From: Arachis hypogaea
Taxonomy: Eukaryota; Streptophyta; Magnoliopsida; Fabales; Fabaceae
Direction of reading: 5' to 3'
Length of the DNA: 64,000 nt
Assembly: GCF_003086295.3 (NCBI RefSeq)
Contig: NC_092039.1
Location: forward strand, 65,429,649 to 65,493,648
The notes under the pieces were generated by a model that searched no databases, had not been told where the DNA came from, and saw only the letters and a list, made by a program, of their open reading frames with translations. A program made the translations under genes and the position numbers. Positions 44,705 through 54,014 of the stretch are shown here, piece by piece (position 1 is the first letter of the stretch; every line of letters starts with the position of its first letter).

Positions 44705-45503
44705 CTGCCCTGCTCTTGCCAAGGGCAGGGCAGAATCGTGATGCAAAGTGAGGTTGGAAGCAAGAATTTTCGCTAAGGTAAAATCTGGGCGCTCACAGCA
44801 TGACCATGCCTCCTTCAAAGGGCTATAACTTGAGCTACAGACGTCCAATTGATGTGCTTCAAGTTGCGTTGGAAAGCTGACATTCAGAGCTTTCCAACGA
44901 TATATAGCAATCCATATTTGGCATACAATTGAGGCAGGAACGAGAGGCATCTTTAAGGGCAAAAAATAAGCAAAAATAAACTAAAGTGCTTCCACCAAGG
45001 CTCGAAGCTGGAGCCTCACTCCAAAACAAGGTAGCGCTCAATTTTCTGCCCTGCCCTCTTGGAGAGCAGGGCAATGTCGTGCTCTTCATGAAAAATCAAG
45101 GAAAATTGCTCCCCCAATTGCTTTCACCAAGGTTCGAACACAAGACCTCCAAGGAAGCCAAGCCTTATGCGTGAATTAGGTGCCAAGAAAATCAAGGAAA
45201 AGAGGTAGCGTGCGTGTCACCCGAGTTTCGAACGTGGAGCTTCAGCCTTGGCACATTGCCCTGCCCTCCACAAGGGCAGGGCAGCATTCTTGTGGTGCAC
45301 GGCCAGCGCACCATTCTGGCGCACCAAGGGAAGTCTCGGCAGCACTAGCACGCACGCACGGGCATCATTCTGGCGCACCAAAAATTTCTGCCCTGCCCTC
45401 CACAAGGGCAGGGCAGCATCCTGCAAGCATCAGCGCCCAACTCGCACGCACCAAGAACCATATGCACAAATTCCTGCCCTGCCCTCCACAAGGGCAGGGC
45501 AGC
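44705..45503. repeat. Five GC hairpins in the Y LTR
   Basis: Stem units of CTGCCCTGCCCT / AGGGCAGGGCAG type with short loops at 44705-44733, 45046-45074, 45256-45285, 45388-45416 and 45473-45503. The 3' LTR has the same set (49883-50682). They create long but meaningless Ala/Pro/Cys-rich frames on both strands. Confidence 0.92.
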
Positions 45504-45717
45504 CTCCTGGGAGCAACATGGGCCAAAATTCAACCAAAATTTCATTTAAATTCAATTCTTCTCCAAATTGAATCAAGGCCAACCAAACCCATTTCTCCTC
45601 AAATCCAAAGCAAGCAAAGCCCACATCATCACTCAAAGGCACATGGATCAATTAAATTAGGATTTTCATTTTTGTAATTTGTTTTAATTTCATTTTCATT
45701 TTTCATTTTGTAAAGCC

Positions 45718-45725
45718 TATATAAA
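45718..45725 (+). promoter_or_regulatory. Y LTR TATA box
   Basis: TATATAAA in AAGCCTATATAAAGGCATC, the best TATA box in the window. Transcription would start near 45750, leaving an R/U5 of about 0.7 kb. The 3' LTR copy is at 50897-50904. Confidence 0.65.
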
Positions 45726-46474
45726 GGCATCAATAGAGGCTCCATTAGGGAGTAGTAGATAGCTCTCTCTTTTAAAATTCATTTGTGTTCTTCTGCATAA
45801 TTGTGGAAATTGAGAAATTGGATCTGAAGTTTCTTTTACTGCTTTCATCTTTCTTCTCTTCTGCAAGTTGTCTTCTACTTTAATCAAGGAAGGAATTGAG
45901 ATCTAGACTTGTTTTCTAGTCTCTATGATTTCCTGAGATTTTCAATTTTATTCTACACTTAAGCTGAACTTAATTTCTGTTTACTCCTTCAAGAAATTTT
46001 GCCTTGCTGTTTACATCTGTTGCTTTTATTTCATCTGCATTTTTACCTTTCTGTTTCTATTGCTTCTAATTTACTTTCAAGCACTTTAATCTCCCTGCAA
46101 TTGTTCTAAGCTTGGATCTACTGCTTTCATTTAATTTCCAGCACCCCAGCCCTCTTTACATTTGATGCAATTTACAATTCTTGCAATTTAAGTTTCAGCT
46201 ATTTTACTTTCTTGTTCTTTAAGTTACTTGCAATTTTACTTTCTGCACTTTAATTTTCCTTGCTATTTACTTTCTGTTGGCTACACTTCATCCAAATTCA
46301 CTTCAATGTTAGCTTGACTAAACTAATCACCCACTAAAGTTGCTTGATCCATCAATCCCTGTGGGATCGACCTCACTCTAAGTGAGTTATTACTACTTGA
46401 TGCGACCCGGTATACTTGCCGGTTGGATTTGTGTACTGGAAATTTATTTTTCCACAAAAACACCATCAAGTTTT

Positions 46475-46495
46475 TGGCGCCGTTGCCAGGGATTG
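46475..46495 (+). promoter_or_regulatory. Y primer binding site, tRNA-Asp type
   Basis: TGGCGCCGTTGCCAGGGATTG, six bases after the LTR end, with one mismatch (A for G) to the perfect complement. Confidence 0.92.
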
Positions 46496-46668
46496 ATTAG
46501 ATCAACAATGATTAAGTGGGTGAGAAGTCTAGATCAAGCATTTTCTTTTTTTTGTTCTTTGTTTTAAAGTTGAAACCAAGGTGTTTGTGTTTTTGCCTCA
46601 CTAAGCAAAACTCATATCTGATATGAGTAATTTCAATTTTCATTGGTGTTGTGTTCTACAAAATTCAA

Positions 46669-47847
46669 ATGGAGTTCACCTCATCTTTTAATCAAACAAA
46701 CTTCATGGGATATTGCCCGCCATCACAATATGATTCAAGTCATTATTCTAATGATGGTTGGGAATATTACCAAGAAGATACAAATTCTGAGCACTTCAAT
46801 CAATGGAGACTTGCTCCAGAGTCACAAATTGATCAAGCTGAGCACATGAGATACTGTCCAGAACCACAGAATGACTTATATCATTATCCTCATGGTGTCT
46901 GGACATATCAAGAAGAATGTGAACAATCAGTTAAAATGGGACACCTTCCAGAGACACAATATGATCCAGATTTTGATGAGTCTAACAACTACTCATATTG
47001 TGGCTGGGAAAGTCAAAATCAAAGAAATCTTAGTAATCCATACTGTGATGAGTTCAATAATTCTTCAAATTGTGATTCAGAGGATCTCTTTCAAAAGTCC
47101 AGAGGATTTTTTGAAAGACAAGAACAAGCCTGGAAAAGGAAAGAAATCCTCCGTCAGAGGACAAATGAGCACCTGGAGAACATAAGGAAACACTTAGAAC
47201 CATCAAACAGTAAAAATCAATTTGTGAGAGAGGAAGTGGAAAAACAAGAACAAAAGGTCCTTGTGTCAAGTGAAATTGCAATGAAAGATGAGGAACATGA
47301 GACAAGGATTTTATATTCACAAAAGCCACTTGAGGTGACAAAGAAACATGAACACTCACAACCTCCTCAAACTCCCCTGGACCAAAGATGCTCAACACTG
47401 ATCGAAAAATACGAAGAAGAGATGAAGAAAGCTTGGGAAGATCAACAAACCTCCTCCATGAAAGAGCTATTAAAGCAAATGTTGAGTGCAAAGAAAGGAG
47501 TGGAGGAACAAGAAAGTGAGGAAGTCATTCCAGAAAAGTCACATTCAATTGAAGTGGAGAAGTGCAAAGAGGAAAAGCTCATGGAACCACCAATGCAAGA
47601 GGCTCTTAATGAAGAAATCACTCCAATAATCACACAGCAACAAAGTCTTGAATCCAAAGAAGTGAAGGCAACTAGCAAGAACACCAATTCTGTCCCTAAT
47701 CCAGCAAGCAAGATCAATCAAGCCATTTGCAAAAGGAAGCTTGCTGAGGAAAGGCCAAGACAAGGGACACTAGCTGGAACTTCTCCTCCTTTGAGGTCAT
47801 TCCTCTTAACAAACTGGAAGAAGAGGAAGAAAGTGAAGAACAGGTAG
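46669..47847 (+). CDS. Y ORF: intact non-gag protein of about 392 residues
   Basis: The ATG at 46669 (MEFTSSFNQTNFMGYCPPSQ) is chosen because the open frame upstream begins with GTG. Residues 1-140 hold loose repeats of the type MGYCPPSQYDSSHYSNDGWE, MRYCPEPQNDLYHYPHGVW and MGHLPETQYDPDF..YCGWE, about 38 residues each. The middle (about 150-330) is rich in Glu, Lys and Gln and likely coiled coil (ERQEQAWKRKEILRQRTNEH). The C-terminus is basic (ICKRKLAEERPRQG ... NWKKRKKVKNR). There are no cysteine knuckles, protease or polymerase motifs. Layout resembles X ORF1: aromatic/Pro/Gln repeats, then acidic coil, directly after the primer site, without clear sequence identity. I do not recognise the family; it could be a divergent gag-like or RNA-binding protein (inference). 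Confidence 0.8.
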   Translation: MEFTSSFNQTNFMGYCPPSQYDSSHYSNDGWEYYQEDTNSEHFNQWRLAPESQIDQAEHMRYCPEPQNDLYHYPHGVWTYQEECEQSVKMGHLPETQYDPDFDESNNYSYCGWESQNQRNLSNPYCDEFNNSSNCDSEDLFQKSRGFFERQEQAWKRKEILRQRTNEHLENIRKHLEPSNSKNQFVREEVEKQEQKVLVSSEIAMKDEEHETRILYSQKPLEVTKKHEHSQPPQTPLDQRCSTLIEKYEEEMKKAWEDQQTSSMKELLKQMLSAKKGVEEQESEEVIPEKSHSIEVEKCKEEKLMEPPMQEALNEEITPIITQQQSLESKEVKATSKNTNSVPNPASKINQAICKRKLAEERPRQGTLAGTSPPLRSFLLTNWKKRKKVKNR

Positions 47848-47872
47848 ACAGTAGGTACATTTCTTCTCCATG

Positions 47873-48520
47873 CTTTGTTTAAATTTCAATAAATTGGCAT
47901 ATGATTACATTCTAAGTTTGGTGTTGCCTTGCAACAAATTGTTTTCAATCTTTTTGGATGATTGCATCAAATCAAAAATTGAAAGCGACACACCAAGATT
48001 CTAAGTTTGGCGTGCCACTTATTTTCTATGCAATTTATTCAAGCAACACTACTTGTTTGCATAATCATAATGCCTCTGCAATTTTATTTTTCTCTTTTGG
48101 TTTAACATTTCAGTTTCCTTTTTGTTTTATTCATTTACTTGTTTTTAATGCTTTCTTTTGTCAAACTGTGTTTGTTAATACATCACCAAGAGATCCTTAT
48201 TCATGACAAATCTTGGCTTGGTGATTGTATTCAACAAATAACAGCTTCTTTTGTTTAGTTTTAGTTCAAATAAATTGACATATGGTTGCATTCTAAGTTT
48301 GGTGTTGCTATGCAACAAAATTTGGTTCTAATTCTTACTAGATACTTGCATTAATTTCAAATGAAAGTGTCACACTAAGTTTGGTGTGCCACTTATCTTT
48401 TATGCAATGTATTGTGCTCACCTTCTTATGTTTGCAATCAAAATGTCTCTGTCTCTGGTGCCTTGATTGTTATATTTAATTTTGCTTTCTTAAAACACAT
48501 GTACTACTAACATTTCATTA
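47873..48520 (+). repeat. Tandem duplication of about 380 bases after the Y ORF
   Basis: AATTGGCATATGATTACATTCTAAG... at 47891 recurs as AATTGACATATGGTTGCATTC at 48275. Each copy carries two TAAGTTTGG(T/C)GT boxes followed by GCAACAAA or GTGCCACTTA. The copies are clearly diverged, so the duplication is old and common to the family rather than recent. Confidence 0.82.
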
Positions 48521-48564
48521 TGTAAGACATTCATGATCCATCTTAGCCCCATAGCCATTGTTCT

Positions 48565-48605
48565 AATTGTTGCTTGAGGATAAGCAAGCATTCTGAGTTG
48601 GTATG
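48565..48605 (+). promoter_or_regulatory. Internal AGGA-loop hairpin of Y
   Basis: TTGCTTG-AGGA-TAAGCAA (seven pairs, one G-U) followed by GCATTCTGAGTTGGTATGG, a weak form of the TTTAAGTTTGGTATGG box. Confidence 0.65.
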
Positions 48606-49553
48606 GGAAGGAGAAGAATGGGAGGAAAATGACAACAATAGAGAAGATAAATTGCAAGGTTGTAAAGTTCCTTTTTCTCTCATTTATTTCCAGCACTTTA
48701 AATTGCATGATTGTCTTTATATTTTCTGTATACATGTGTGGTATGACTAAGCATAGCTTGAATTTGATTTGAAATATGTTGTTGTGACTTTATGACTACC
48801 AACTTGAGTTTTGTGAGTTCAAAAGCAATAAAGCATCATGATCATAAACAAACAAGGAATTAAAGAAGAACTTAGCATGTGCATACAAGTATTGGAAAGC
48901 TAGTATGATTAATTGTTGCTCAATTGCATTGGATTTTATTTAATTGAAGTTTTTATCTAGGACATTTTGTGAAATCTTTTGAAATCATCAAAACTTTGAA
49001 GAAGCAAATACAATTAAAGCAAGAAAAGAAAAAGGGAAAGAATGAGAAAGCTGAAGGCTCTGAGTACCAATGGCAATTTATTTGCTATGTGCTTGTGGTG
49101 TTTATGTATCAAGCCAAATGCTTGAAAACAAAACACTTAGAAGTCAAGGCTAGGCTCAAGTGCAAAAGCACTCCCTCAAAGCTCAAGGTTCTGAGCATCA
49201 ATGATTAGAGAGTCAAGAAAAGAAAAGAAAAATGAGCTTAATGAAGTCCTCTAATTAAATGCTTGTGGTGCTTATGTATCAAGTGGTAATACTTGAAAAC
49301 AAAGCATTTAGAAGTCGTAGCTTTGTTATTAACTCATGGGGCAAAGCACCCAAAAGGAGAAGCTAAAAAAAAAATCAAAAGTTTGTTTCAAGGAAGAATT
49401 ATAAGAAAAAGATTTCATAAATTGAGCTAGATGGAAGCATCAATCATTTACATTTCTTTTGTGATTGAAGCATGCATAGAAAACTAGCTTACCATGAACA
49501 TTGAGTTGCTATTCTTCTTACCTTGGATTGTCAATCTTTATTGCATGATTCTT
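48606..49553 (+). other. Y 3' untranslated region with a duplicated module
   Basis: Two copies of GTGCTTGTGGTG(T/C)TTATGTATCAAG ... CTTGAAAACAAA.CA(C/T)TTAGAAGTC (49087-49150, 49262-49320), matching the Z 3' module. Otherwise AT-rich with no gene. Confidence 0.7.
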
Positions 49554-49592
49554 TTCTTGCTTGGGGACAAGCAAGGTTTAAGTTTGGTGTTG
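49552..49592 (+). promoter_or_regulatory. Y 3' hairpin and plus-strand primer
   Basis: TTGCTTG-GGGA-CAAGCAA, seven perfect pairs, then GGTTTAAGTTTGGTGTTG abutting the 3' LTR. Confidence 0.8.
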
Positions 49593-50954
49593 TGATGACA
49601 TGTCATCATATACCTATTTTGCTATGCTTTTTCATACAAGAAATTGATGATTTGTGCTTAAATATTGAATGCTTTTGTACTTAATTGGTATATTTCCTTG
49701 ATATTTTAATTTTATAAATCTTGTAGGAAATAAGAAGAAAAAGAAGCAAAGAAGCACAAAAAAAGGAGAAAAAAAGAGCTTTGGGACACACTTTGAAGTT
49801 GGAGCACACTTTGGAGCCTTAGGCCACGCTTTTAAAAGCGTGGCCCATGACCAAATTAATGAAGAATAGGCAATCAGCACACACTGCCCTGCTCTTGCCA
49901 AGGGCAGGGCAGAATCGTGATGCAAAGTGAGGTTGGAAGCAAGAATTTTCGCTAAGGTAAAATCTGGGCGCTCACAGCATGACCATGCCTCCTTCAAAGG
50001 GCTATAACTTGAGCTATAGACGTCCAATTGATGTGTTTCGAGTTGTGCTGGAAAGCTGACATTCAGAGCTTTCCAACGATATATAGCAATCCATATTTGG
50101 CGTACAATTGAGGCAGGAACGAGAGGAATCTTTAAGGGCCAAAAATAAGCGAAAATAAACTAAAGTGCTTCCACCAAGGCTCGAAGCTGGAGCCTCACTC
50201 CAAAACAAAGTAGCGCTCAATTTTCTGCCCTGCCCTCTTGGAGAGCAGGGCAATGTCGTGCTCTTCATGAAAAATCAAGGAAAATTGCTCCCCCAATTGC
50301 TTTCACCAAGGTTCGAACACAAGACCTCCAAGGAAGCCAAGCCTTATGCGTGAATTAGGTGCCAAGAAAATCAAGGAAAAGAGGTAGCGTGCGTGTCACC
50401 CGAGTTTCGAACGCGGAGCTTCAGCCTTGGCACATTGCCCTGCCCTCCACAAGGGCAGGGCATCATTCTTGTGGTGCACGGTCAGCGCACCGTTCTGGCG
50501 CACCAAGGGAAGTCTCGGCAGCACCAGCACGCACGCACGGGCATCATTCTGGCGCACCAAAAATTTCTGCCCTGCCCTCCACAAGGGCAGGGCAGCATCC
50601 TGCAAGCATCAGCGCCCAACTCGCACGCACCAAGAATTGCATGCACAAATTCCTGCCCTGCCCTCCACAAGGGCAGGGCAGCCTCCTGGGAGCAACATGG
50701 GCCAAAATTTAACCAAAATTTCATTTAAATTCAATTCTTCTCCAAATTGAATCAAGGCCAACCAAACCCATTTCTCCTCAAATCCAAAGCAAGCAAAGCC
50801 CACATCATCACTCAAAGGCACATGGATCAATTAAATTAGGATTTTCATTTTTGTAATTTGTTTTAATTTCATTTTCATTTTTCATTTTGTAAAGCCTATA
50901 TAAAGGCATCAATAGAGGCTCCATTAGGGAGTAGTAGATAGCTCTCTCTTTTAA
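49593..50954 (+). repeat. Y 3' LTR, last 0.7 kb missing
   Basis: Aligned by eye to 44415-45777 it shows roughly two dozen differences, about 2 percent. After GCTCTCTCTTTTAA (50954) the text leaves the LTR and enters X1 sequence. Confidence 0.93.
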
Positions 50955-51683
50955 TTTTGGCAAAAACGACACACGCGCGCACAGCATGCATGCGCGTGCA
51001 TTGCGCATTCAGCATCATGGACGCGTACGCGCGGGTTGGTTTGTGCCTTAGGCCCAATGTTCACACAGTGCAGGCCTAACTCTCGGGTTTTTGGCCGGGG
51101 GTGGAATTTTTGCATCCACGCGTACGCGCCATATACGTGTGCGCGCGGATGGTCGAAAATGCCTGAAGTGCGTGTACGCGCCATGTACATGTACGCGTGG
51201 ACGGTGCTCTATTTTCCAAAAATTTTTTCCAGGTTCTTACACCAAACTAAGCATTCCAAACCTCCAAAGAGCTACCAAAACACCCTGAAACCTTATTTAA
51301 CATACTAAAATACTAGTTAAACTCAACAACCAGAACAAAACATGAAATCAAACCTATTCTACCAATATTTACAAAAGAGAAAAATGAAAAAATATTACCA
51401 CGGTGGGGTGTCTCCCACCTAGCACTTTTTTTTATTGTCCTTAAGTTGGACTTATGGGGAGCTCCTCTCAAGGTGGCTTGTGCTTGTACTCATCTTGGAA
51501 CTTCCACCAATGCTTGGACTTCCAATAAGCTCCATCATTCAAGATCACTATCTCCAAGCTTTGATGGAGTTCTTCACAAACCATGGGCTCCCAAAGTTGA
51601 TCCTTTTCTTGTAAGCCGGGATCCCACACTTTATTTTCACACCCGTCTTGAGGTTGATCATCATTAATCCATCTGGGTGGTAA
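50955..51683 (-). other. X1 region downstream of ORF1 with GC modules
   Basis: 50960-51210 holds ACGCGTACGCGC-type palindromes with intervening GGCCTAACTCTCGGGTTTTTGGCC, the X3 module type rather than that of X2. On the minus strand the post-ORF1 hairpin GGTGGGAGACACCCCACC lies at about 51402-51419. No gene beyond the ORF1 tail. Confidence 0.7.
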
Positions 51684-53087
51684 TCAAGATGAATTCTCAA
51701 TGTGATACCAAACTCTCCTTTTAGACCCGTTCAAGTGAGCACTAGCCCAACCTTTGCATCTAAGCCTTGATGTATTAAGCAAAATGAGCCTTGATTTGCA
51801 ACGCCAACCACTAAACATTCTTCGCTTATGCTTTATCCCATAAATCATCCTAAGTTGACCATCCATTTCAAGAAAACCATACTCAAGTGGGATAATAAAG
51901 CTAATAGAAATGAGTTTCACCCACTCAAGTGAAGGAATATATGACAACCTAGGCAAAGAAGCTTCCAAAGATCTTGACAAAGCGTATTCAACTCCCACAC
52001 TTCTTTTTCTAAGGGCTTCCACCTCTTCACAAGATTTTTCAAATTCAATCCTTTATTCATCAATTTCATCTAACTCTTCTCTATCACTCAAATCATAAAT
52101 GGGAGGTTGAGAGAAATTTACCTCCACATCGCTCTCTTCTTCATCTGGAGAAGGTTCTTTAATTTCAAAGGATTCACCACCACTAGGACTTGATACTTGA
52201 TCTTCATCTCCAAGGGAACTTGATTCTTGCTTTATTCCTTCCAAGTCTTCATATGAGATATGCCTTGGGGGTTGTGCACATTCCTCCTCAATATCAACTT
52301 CAATCTTCTTGGAGGAACTTTCTATAACTTTAGGTTCCCATGGAGGTTCCGCATCTCCTAAGTCTTCAACCACTTATTCCTCTTCCTCAATAATCATAGG
52401 TTCCTCCAATTTTTCTAACACAAAGTAGCATTCCTCATTTTCCACCGGAGTTTCCAATCTCTCCTTCATTCTATGCTCTTCTTTTGATTCTCCACATGTA
52501 GCCATAGGAGTTCCTTGAGTGTCCAAAAGTTGGGATGCTAGCCGGTTTAGCACCTCGTCCAAGGCGGTCATAAATTGTTGCACATCCCTTGTCATCTCCT
52601 CTTGTCCTTGCACAAGAACATCAAGGATGTCATCCATTGGAGGTTGGGGTGGATGGGAAGGTTCATTATTTTGGAGGAAGGGTTCATAATAAGAGGGTGG
52701 TTCATCCTAATTAGGGTGTGGTGGTTTAACATTCTCCACTTTTTCCACTTGGTATGATGGATATGGATTAGGGTCATATGGAGGTGTTTGGTGGTAGGGG
52801 GCTTGTGAGCATGGTGGTTCAAAGATATGTTGAGGAGGGGGTTCATAGGCATATAGTGGTGGCTCTTGAAAATCACAAGGAGATTCACCATAGCCATTTG
52901 ATTAGTATGCATCATAGAATGGTTCTTGTTCATAGTGTATTGGTGGAGGTTGTTGCCAAGAGGATTGGTCAAATACATAAGGCTCCTCCCACCTTTGAGT
53001 GTTCCATCCTTGATGCATGTTGTCATTAAAATTTACATTTCCTACAACATAATTGTAATCACACTCATAGCCAAAGTGAGAATTCAT
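51684..53087 (-). pseudogene. X1 ORF1: family X non-gag protein with in-frame stops
   Basis: The ATG at 53087 gives MNSHFGYECDYNYVVGNVNF. A single frame runs to 51684, interrupted by stops near 52902, 52690, 52374 and 52053, with no frameshift between 53087 and 51684. At the first stop the text GATGCATACTAATC stands against GATGCATACCAATC in X3, so CAA became TAA. Zones match X2 and X3: Tyr/Pro/Gln-rich head (SSWQQPPPIHYEQEPF), acidic middle (EVNFSQPPIYDLSDREELDE), and C-terminal block (WVKLISISFIIPLEYGFLEM, GIKHKRRMFSGWRCKSRLIL, HLNGSKRRVWYHIENSS). Closest to X3. Function unknown. Confidence 0.83.
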
Positions 53088-53219
53088 GGTAGAAAGAAAA
53101 AAAAACAAAAACTAATAGAAAACAAGAGAAATAAAACGCTACAACTAGCAAATAAAGCAAAAAGCAAGATATTCACACTATTCACATCTATACAATAACC
53201 AATAACATAACACCATTGC

Positions 53220-53240
53220 AACTCCCTGTCAACGGTGCCA
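53220..53240 (-). promoter_or_regulatory. X1 primer binding site, decayed tRNA-Asp type
   Basis: Minus strand TGGCACCGTTGACAGGGAGTT, with about three to four mismatches to the tRNA-Asp complement; three bases from the LTR end. Confidence 0.85.
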
Positions 53241-53243
53241 TTT

Positions 53244-54009
53244 TGATGAGAGGATTTTTGTGTGGTCTAGAATTTCACAATTAAATTTCACAATTAAAAT
53301 CCTAATCTAGATCTAAACCTAATCCCAATTCTAGAGAGAAGAGAGAGCTTCTCTCTCTAGAAACTAACTCTAACTACTTCTAAAACTAAACTATGACTAA
53401 TGATGAAAAGTATCTAAGTTATGTCACTTCCCCTTCAATCCTTGGCTTAAATAGCATCAGAAATAAGTTGGATTGGGCCCACAAGGCTTCTAAAATTGCT
53501 GGCCACGAGTTGCATTTTAAAAAGTCATGTGCAGCATTGGCACGTACGTGTACAGTGCACGTACGTGTCTCTATACATGATGCAACTATAACAAATCTTA
53601 TATCATTTTGAAGTACCAGATGTTAGCTTTCCAACGCAACTGAAACTACATCATTTGGATCTTTGTAACTCAAGTTATGATTAATTAATTGCGAAGAGGT
53701 CGGGCTTGACAGCTTTTGCGATTCTTTCATTTCTTCATGAGTTCTCCATTTCTACATGCTTTTTCTTCATTCCCTCAATCCAATCTTTGCCTACTAAACC
53801 TGAAATCACTTGACAAACATATCAAGGCATCTAATGGAATCAAGGTGAATTAAATTTAGCTATTTTAAGACCTAAAAAAAATGTTTTCACATTCAAGCAC
53901 AATTAAAGGAGAATTTACAAAACTATGCTATTTTATTAAATAAATGTGAGAAAGTTGACAAAACCCTGTAAATTCAACACAATATAAACCCTAAAAATGG
54001 GGTTTATCA
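53244..54009 (-). repeat. X1 5' LTR, internally deleted
   Basis: Minus strand TGATAAACCCCATTTTTAGG at 54009 to CTCTCATCA at 53244; 766 bases, about half the family length. It keeps the TTGCGTTGGAAAGCTAACATC module (53617-53640) but lacks the U5 block, the reverse of the 3' LTR. Confidence 0.9.
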
Positions 54010-54014
54010 ATGCT

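Larger units (their letters stand above)
44415..46468 (+). repeat. Y 5' LTR, about 2.05 kb
   Basis: TGATGACATGTCATCA...CACCATCA. The first 16 bases are a perfect palindrome. It holds a 24-base perfect palindrome, five GC hairpins, the TTGCGTTGGAAAGCTGACATT module (44865), a TATA box, and CCCTGTGGGATCGACCTCAC (46357). Confidence 0.95.
44415..50954 (+). mobile_element. Y: family Y non-autonomous LTR element, nearly intact
   Basis: 5' LTR 44415-46468, primer site, one intact ORF, duplicated 3' region, hairpin box, and 3' LTR 49593-50954 lacking its last 0.7 kb. The interior is only 3.1 kb and holds no gag, protease, RT or integrase, so movement would need proteins from another element. Few differences between the two LTRs and an open ORF suggest it is the most recent insertion in the window. 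The right end joins X1 sequence at 50955 by a deletion. Confidence 0.9.
36569..54009 (-). mobile_element. X1: family X element, minus strand, with both LTRs and target duplication
   Basis: 3' LTR 36569-37590 and 5' LTR 53244-54009 bound the element; ATGCT flanks both sides (36564-36568 and 54010-54014). Own internal sequence is 37591-39679 (3' region and ORF2 remnant) and 50955-53243 (ORF1 and GC modules). X2 and Y occupy the middle, and part of the X1 interior between ORF1 and ORF2 was lost at the 50954/50955 junction. This is the only element in the window whose two ends can both be verified. Confidence 0.92.

Noticed and set aside
45180..45677. Long overlapping reading frames on both strands in the Y LTR (also 50359-50750)
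   Set aside because: They arise from the GC hairpins, which read as CPALHKGRA or ALPSTRAGQ on either strand; they lie in the LTR and have no conserved start or domain.
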